Assembly (NCBI GenBank): GCA_045596385.1
Contig: JAZOCC010000010.1
Coordinates: 1 to 9,573, forward strand
DNA length: 9,573 nt
Origin: SIG307 sp045596385
GTDB lineage: Bacteria; Bacillota; Clostridia; Lachnospirales; Lachnospiraceae
Direction: 5' to 3'
Both the position numbers and the translations under genes were made by a program. Positions 7,063 through 9,573 of the stretch are shown in pieces (positions within the stretch are counted from its first letter, which is position 1; each line of letters opens with the position of its first letter). The notes beneath the pieces are model-generated. The model was not told the DNA's origin. It made no database searches and saw only the letters and a list, made by a program, of their open reading frames with translations.

Positions 7063-7528
7063 ATGCTTCCTCCTCACCTAATTCCAGACGTAACAACTGT
7101 AACGCCTTCCGTTGTCTGGTTGCTGCGGTTCCCTGCGGAATCTTCAGAAGTTCTGCCGTCTCTGCCAACGTAAATCCCGAAAAATACCGTAACACTATCA
7201 CATCCTTTAATTCCTTCGGAAGCTTTTGCAATGCCTCCTTTAATGGCAAAGAATCAAACTCCTCCACCGCCGTCTCCGGCAATTCCTCCATAGGACAGGT
7301 CCGTTTTCTTCTACGCAACTCATTGTTACATTCGTTAATCAAAATCCGTGTCATCCATGTTGTAAAAAACTCCGACTTCCGAAGCTTCTTATATCCGTAC
7401 AGGCCTTTATAAATCGCTTCATCCAGCACATCCACCGCCTGCGCATGACTTCCCAGATACAACATGGCGGTCTTATACAACTGTCCCCGTATGGTTTCCA
7501 CACGATATGTAAACTCTTCTTTCTTCAC
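7049..7528 (-). CDS. ECF-type RNA polymerase sigma factor
   Basis: This 159-residue protein has the two-domain plan of extracytoplasmic-function sigma factors. Region 2 is at residues about 8-74, with FTTWMTRILINECNNELRRR at its end. Region 4 is at about 95-150, with LPKELKDVIVLRYFSGFTLAETAELL and TAATRQRKALQLLR as the -35 recognition helix-turn-helix. It should direct RNA polymerase to stress or envelope-signal promoters. The GTG start at 7528 is chosen because AAGGAGG lies seven bases ahead; the upstream in-frame GTG at 7546 falls on the ribosome site itself. Its 3' end overlaps the DUF4179 gene, indicating translational coupling. No convincing self-promoter was found. Confidence 0.9.
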   Translation of the reverse strand: MKKEEFTYRVETIRGQLYKTAMLYLGSHAQAVDVLDEAIYKGLYGYKKLRKSEFFTTWMTRILINECNNELRRRKRTCPMEELPETAVEEFDSLPLKEALQKLPKELKDVIVLRYFSGFTLAETAELLKIPQGTAATRQRKALQLLRLELGEEEAYEQK

Positions 7529-7566
7529 TCCCTTACCTCCTTTCACCTATTAGACGTAGTAAGAGG

Positions 7567-7580
7567 GGAAATTTATTTCC
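7567..7580 (-). promoter_or_regulatory. 14-bp palindrome upstream of the sigma gene
   Basis: GGAAATTTATTTCC is a perfect dyad with a two-base centre, about 40 bp upstream of the sigma factor start. It may be an operator, though AT-rich dyads this short also occur by chance. Confidence 0.3.
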
Positions 7581-7610
7581 AAATCTATAAATTTTTTACC
7601 TTATTTTTCT

Positions 7611-7685
7611 TTACCATTTTACCCGACCTGCTAACGTTTGTCTATCCTTGAAAAAGATACTCCCATACGCTTTCCGACAATCCAT
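7611..7685 (-). CDS. Possible 24-codon small ORF upstream of the sigma gene
   Basis: On the minus strand, ATG at 7685 follows AAAGGAGAG with good spacing and opens 24 codons beginning MDCRKAYGSIFFKDRQ and ending VKW before TAA at 7613-7611. It lies 82 bp before the sigma start, directly after a purine-rich stretch containing GAGAGAGG twice. The peptide is basic without a membrane segment. It could be a leader peptide or chance; only the ribosome site supports it. Confidence 0.3.
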   Translation of the reverse strand: MDCRKAYGSIFFKDRQTLAGRVKW

Positions 7686-7732
7686 TTAAACTCTCCTTTC
7701 CGGTCCCTCTCTCCCGATACTTTCCTCTCTCA

Positions 7733-8052
7733 AGCGGGCTGCCATAAGAAACAGCTAGACAGACTCGGTCACGGCGAACTCTTGCTTTCTGATATATTCA
7801 GTAACTGAAAAGTCGCCTAGGAATTCCTTTGATTTTTGCTTTTCCCGAAGGGTCGCGTATTTCGCGCAGTCGAAATCACCTCCTAGAAACGACTGGGCGC
7901 GAGGTCGCTCCCGAGCGTCCTAGTCGTTCTTGGAGGAAGTTTGACGGAGCGTTGCGACTTGCAAACGATCAATGGAATTCCTAGGCGACTTTTGATTACA
8001 TACACCAGAAAGCAAGAGGGAGCCGCCACAACTTCCTTGGGGCAGCCCCGCT
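7733..8052. repeat. About 320-bp imperfect palindrome: structured RNA or mobile palindromic element
   Basis: The region folds on itself from end to end. Paired blocks from outside in are: AGCGGGCTGCC (7733-7743) with GGCAGCCCCGCT (8041-8052), one bulge; CGGC (7772-7775) with GCCG (8022-8025); CTCTTGCTTTCTG (7779-7791) with CAGAAAGCAAGAG (8006-8018); AAAAGTCGCCTAGGAATTCC (7808-7827) with its exact complement (7974-7993); CCTCCTAGAAACGACT (7879-7894) with AGTCGTTCTTGGAGG (7922-7936). A GC-rich imperfect stem then reaches an apex near 7907. It has no coding potential. It starts just after the stop of the Asn-rich gene. Either strand could be the RNA: the minus strand gains G-U pairs in an AU-rich segment, while the plus strand gains G-A tandem mismatches. 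No flanking target duplication was found. Confidence 0.7.
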
Positions 8053-8063
8053 CCGGCTAAAAA

Positions 8064-8264
8064 CTAACGATTGCTTTCGTTCTTGCTTGCGTTACGAGCA
8101 CAGTTACGGCAGTTCTGAGTATTATTCTGCGCGTTATTCTGGCTGTTGTTCTGGGTGTTGTTGCTTACACCACCATGAGTATTGTTCTTCATACCACCGT
8201 TCTGAGCGTTATTCTGGGTGTTGTTCTTTGCGTTGTTCTGGGTATTCTCATTATTATAAGACAT
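8064..8264 (-). CDS. Small Asn/Gln-rich repeat protein, possibly spore-associated
   Basis: The 66 residues include 25 Asn and 7 Gln, mostly as NNTQ, NNAQ and NNSQ tetrapeptides encoded by a 12-nt DNA repeat. The C-terminus breaks the pattern with CRNCARNASKN, which carries two cysteines and a basic charge. There is no signal peptide or membrane segment. ATG follows AGGAGGT with ideal spacing, so translation is likely. The promoter resembles the sigma-G consensus, which points to the forespore. Gamma-type small acid-soluble spore proteins are also Asn/Gln-rich, but no specific homology is claimed. It could instead be a coat or other stress protein. It is transcribed from just past the terC stop and is followed directly by the long palindrome. 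Confidence 0.75.
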   Translation of the reverse strand: MSYNNENTQNNAKNNTQNNAQNGGMKNNTHGGVSNNTQNNSQNNAQNNTQNCRNCARNASKNESNR

Positions 8265-8307
8265 ACTGTTACCTCCTGATGAACACTTGGTTTTCGGTTA
8301 CAGGACA

Positions 8308-8337
8308 TAGTATTTGCAGATGCACTTGATTTATACA
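8308..8337 (-). promoter_or_regulatory. Sigma-G-like forespore promoter of the Asn-rich gene
   Basis: On the minus strand TGTATA (8337-8332), 17 bp, then AATACTA (8314-8308) closely fits the known forespore sigma-G pattern (TGNATA, 17-18 bp, CATACTA). The predicted start near 8301 leaves a leader of about 37 nt with an AGGAGGT ribosome site. The -35 overlaps the terC stop codon. Confidence 0.55.
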
Positions 8338-9143
8338 CTTCCTTTTTTTGTCGCAAACAACGAAGCAACCATACTGACAGACAATGTGACCAAAATAACG
8401 CAAATCGATGCTCCGGTGGAAATTGTCCTATCAAACATAGCTGCGGTTAATTTGATACCGGTAAAAATCAGTACCATCGCAATTCCGAATTTCATGTAAA
8501 CAAAACGATTTGCCAGTTTTTCCAGACTGAAATACATTTGCCGTAAGCCTAAAATTGCCAATAAATTGGAGGTATACACGATGACCGGATTCGTTGTCAC
8601 CGAAAAAACCGCCGGTACCGAGTCAATTGCAAAAATAATATCCGACAACTCCACTACTACCAGTACCGCAAACAGCGGAGTTGCATAGCGGCACATTTTT
8701 CCGCGTCTTCCTTCCTTCATAACAAAAAAGCAGTTGCCCCGAAAATTTTCCGTCACCGGTAGAAAACTTCTCACCAATTTCATTCCAAAAGAAGTCTCGA
8801 TACTTTTCTCCTTCTCTTCCTTCGCATACAGCATTTTGATTCCGTTCAACACCAATATAATTCCAAAAAAGTACAAAATCCATTCAAACTTGGAAACAAT
8901 CGCAACGCCTGACAATATAAATATCAAACGTAATACTGCCGCACCGATAATTCCGTAATGTAACACTCTGTGCCGATACTGTTCCGGTACTCCAAAGGAT
9001 GTAAAAATCGACAAAAATACAAATAGATTATCCACACTCAGACTCAGTTCAATCAGATACCCTCCCAAAAAGTCCAGCGCAACATCCTGTCCCGCAAACA
9101 GATATAAGCACAAATCCGTTATCAAAGCTACTATAATCCACAT
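8331..9143 (-). CDS. TerC-family integral membrane protein (likely Mn2+ export), short N-terminus
   Basis: This 270-residue protein has about seven hydrophobic segments and the TerC/Alx signatures: GYLIELSLSVDNLFVF (residues about 28-43) and VVELSDIIFAIDSVPAVF (about 163-180), with acidic residues placed to bind a cation, then YTSNLLAILGLRQMYF. TerC proteins such as Alx and the Bacillus YkoY/YceF group export manganese or help metalate secreted proteins. Compared with Alx-like members, the first membrane helix and following loop are missing: the frame starts at what is usually the second helix and an in-frame TGA lies three codons upstream. An AGGA site four or five bases before the ATG is modest but adequate. 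It has its own promoter at 9247-9275. No yybP-ykoY manganese riboswitch was recognised in the leader. Confidence 0.85.
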   Translation of the reverse strand: MWIIVALITDLCLYLFAGQDVALDFLGGYLIELSLSVDNLFVFLSIFTSFGVPEQYRHRVLHYGIIGAAVLRLIFILSGVAIVSKFEWILYFFGIILVLNGIKMLYAKEEKEKSIETSFGMKLVRSFLPVTENFRGNCFFVMKEGRRGKMCRYATPLFAVLVVVELSDIIFAIDSVPAVFSVTTNPVIVYTSNLLAILGLRQMYFSLEKLANRFVYMKFGIAMVLIFTGIKLTAAMFDRTISTGASICVILVTLSVSMVASLFATKKGSV

Positions 9144-9195
9144 ACGTTCCTGTCACTTCATTTCTTCTACCGATACTCATTCTACTATATGCCTT

Positions 9196-9208
9196 ATTCT
9201 CCGAGAAT
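9196..9208 (-). promoter_or_regulatory. 13-bp dyad in the terC leader
   Basis: ATTCTCCGAGAAT is a perfect dyad around one base in the middle of the roughly 97-nt leader predicted for terC. It may be an operator or a small hairpin; function unknown. Confidence 0.3.
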
Positions 9209-9246
9209 TTTCTTCCGTCCTTCCTTTTATTTTGTTTTACGATTTG

Positions 9247-9275
9247 TTTATACTTTTTTAATTGCTTTTTGTCGA
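9247..9275 (-). promoter_or_regulatory. terC promoter
   Basis: On the minus strand TCGACA (9275-9270), a 17-bp spacer and TATAAA (9252-9247) form a good sigma-A promoter, five of six matches in both hexamers. The start would be near 9240. It interlocks with a plus-strand promoter at 9262-9290. Confidence 0.65.
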
Positions 9276-9290
9276 CAGATGCTATATGAT
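9262..9290 (+). promoter_or_regulatory. Promoter of candidate small RNA
   Basis: TTGCTT (9262-9267), a 17-bp spacer and TATGAT (9285-9290) form a sigma-A type promoter with a moderate -35. The start is predicted near 9297, the first base of a 10-bp hairpin. Its -35 overlaps that of terC on the other strand, so the two promoters would compete or be controlled together. Confidence 0.5.
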
Positions 9291-9296
9291 AAGGGT

Positions 9297-9396
9297 GTGT
9301 TAAAGATTCCCCTAAGTCTTTGACACTATATAACCCCTTATTAATATTTATACTCCCCTCATGGAAAAGGCTGCCTTCCCCGGCAGCCTTTTCTCT
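9297..9396 (+). ncRNA. Candidate C-rich small regulatory RNA, about 100 nt, divergent from terC
   Basis: From the predicted start, GTGTTAAAGA (9297-9306) pairs with TCTTTGACAC (9317-9326) in ten pairs, one a U-G that exists only in plus-strand RNA. The ten-base loop is UUCCCCUAAG. An AU-rich single-stranded linker carries AACCCCUU (9332-9339) and CUCCCCUC (9353-9360). A perfect intrinsic terminator with loop UUCCCC ends the RNA. There is no plausible ORF inside. Four CCCC patches, two of them in loops, resemble RsaE/RoxS-like Gram-positive sRNAs that bind the G-rich Shine-Dalgarno region of target mRNAs. Promoter, stem and terminator were found independently and fit in spacing. Expression, targets and the family assignment are inference. 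Confidence 0.55.
9365..9392 (+). terminator. Intrinsic terminator ending the candidate small RNA
   Basis: AAAAGGCTGCC (9365-9375) pairs perfectly with GGCAGCCTTTT (9382-9392) around loop TTCCCC, followed by CTCTTGTTT. The A and T arms would let it work on both strands, but no coding gene ends next to it on either strand, which supports an RNA gene at 9297-9396. Confidence 0.85.
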
Positions 9397-9573
9397 TGTT
9401 TCAAATTACACCGTCTCCTCAAAAACATATCCTCAGTGACTTGTAAAAGTAAATTCCGTGTGAAAGAGTAAATTCCACCACACCATAAAAAATTACTTTT
9501 TTCAAGGATTCTAGAGACTTTATTTCGGGGTTATGGTAAAATTAAGCTGTGTTTTTCGTTAAATTTCGTAAAA
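9397..9573. other. Non-coding tail of the window
   Basis: No credible ORF is seen on either strand. AGTAAATTCC occurs twice, 19 bp apart (9448-9457 and 9467-9476), which could be a pair of protein sites on one DNA face. TGGTAAAAT at 9534-9542 resembles an extended -10 on the plus strand but lacks a good -35; it might serve a gene beyond the window. Confidence 0.4.

Larger units (their letters stand above)
7529..8063. other. Long region without a confident gene between the sigma and Asn-rich genes
   Basis: These 535 bases hold the sigma leader with a 14-bp palindrome, a possible 24-codon ORF, a purine-rich stretch (minus strand) at about 7686-7732, and the long palindrome. No intrinsic terminator with a U run was found after the Asn-rich gene, so its transcript might enter the palindrome. 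Confidence 0.7.

Noticed and set aside
7529..7590. Autoregulated ECF promoter (GGAAAT ... CGTC) before the sigma gene
   Set aside because: The two elements resemble ECF -35 and -10 motifs, but the spacing (about 18-19 bp) is longer than the usual 16-17 and the AAC core is missing.
8064..8264. CRISPR-like or plain satellite array at the 12-nt repeats
   Set aside because: The repeats are short, without spacers, in frame, and follow a perfect ribosome site, so they are coding repeats.
8189..8434. Minus-strand ORF of 81 codons overlapping the terC end and the Asn-rich gene
   Set aside because: It is a frame-shifted reading across two better-supported genes, has no ribosome site and resembles no family I know.
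9289..9341. Long RNA hairpin with ATAAGGG and CCCTTAT as closing stem
   Set aside because: The outer stem includes bases upstream of the predicted plus-strand start, so it would not be in the small RNA. Only the inner 10-bp stem (9297-9326) was kept.
9144..9360. yybP-ykoY manganese riboswitch upstream of the TerC gene
   Set aside because: TerC genes often carry this riboswitch, and GGGGAGTA does appear on the minus strand at about 9350-9357. But it lies upstream of the best terC promoter, and the other conserved joining regions and helices of the motif were not found.
9393..9573. Minus-strand open frame reading through the terminator region
   Set aside because: The frame lacks a start with a ribosome site, its product looks random and it crosses a strong terminator stem.

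Overview
The window looks like chromosomal DNA of a spore-forming clostridial Firmicute, most likely a Lachnospiraceae relative. This rests on the moderate GC content, strong AGGAGG-type ribosome sites, an ECF sigma/DUF4179 pair, a sigma-G-like promoter in front of a small Asn-rich gene, and family resemblances judged by eye. No database search was possible. Every protein gene lies on the minus strand, so the operon order runs from high to low coordinates. Four translation starts were moved inward to codons with a good ribosome site: MATE, RlmL, DUF4179 and the sigma factor.

Low end (1-2330): the left end of an IS3-family (IS150-type) insertion sequence with the first 28 codons of its orfA. 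Then come two tandem paralogs, each an XRE helix-turn-helix domain fused to a TPR-like domain. The duplication includes the control region: both copies keep the same promoter hexamers with a 17-bp spacer, a palindrome across the predicted transcription start, and a 29-nt leader hairpin. They look like self-controlled regulators.

Middle (2330-5520): a probable run of a rhodanese-fold protein, an RlmL/YpsC-type 23S rRNA guanine-N2 methyltransferase and a MATE efflux transporter. A strong terminator at 5521-5567 separates it from an ECF sigma factor and its DUF4179 membrane partner, whose genes overlap by 14 nt (5602-7528).

High end (7529-9573): the most unusual part. It holds a possible 24-codon ORF, a roughly 320-bp imperfect palindrome without coding potential, an Asn/Gln-rich 66-residue protein behind a sigma-G-like promoter, and a TerC-family membrane protein that starts later than most relatives. 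Divergent from terC, the plus strand has a promoter, a 10-bp stem-loop and an intrinsic terminator that together describe a roughly 100-nt small RNA. That RNA shows four CCCC patches, two of them in hairpin loops, as in Gram-positive sRNAs that pair with Shine-Dalgarno sequences. This sRNA and the long palindrome are the best candidates for undescribed biology.
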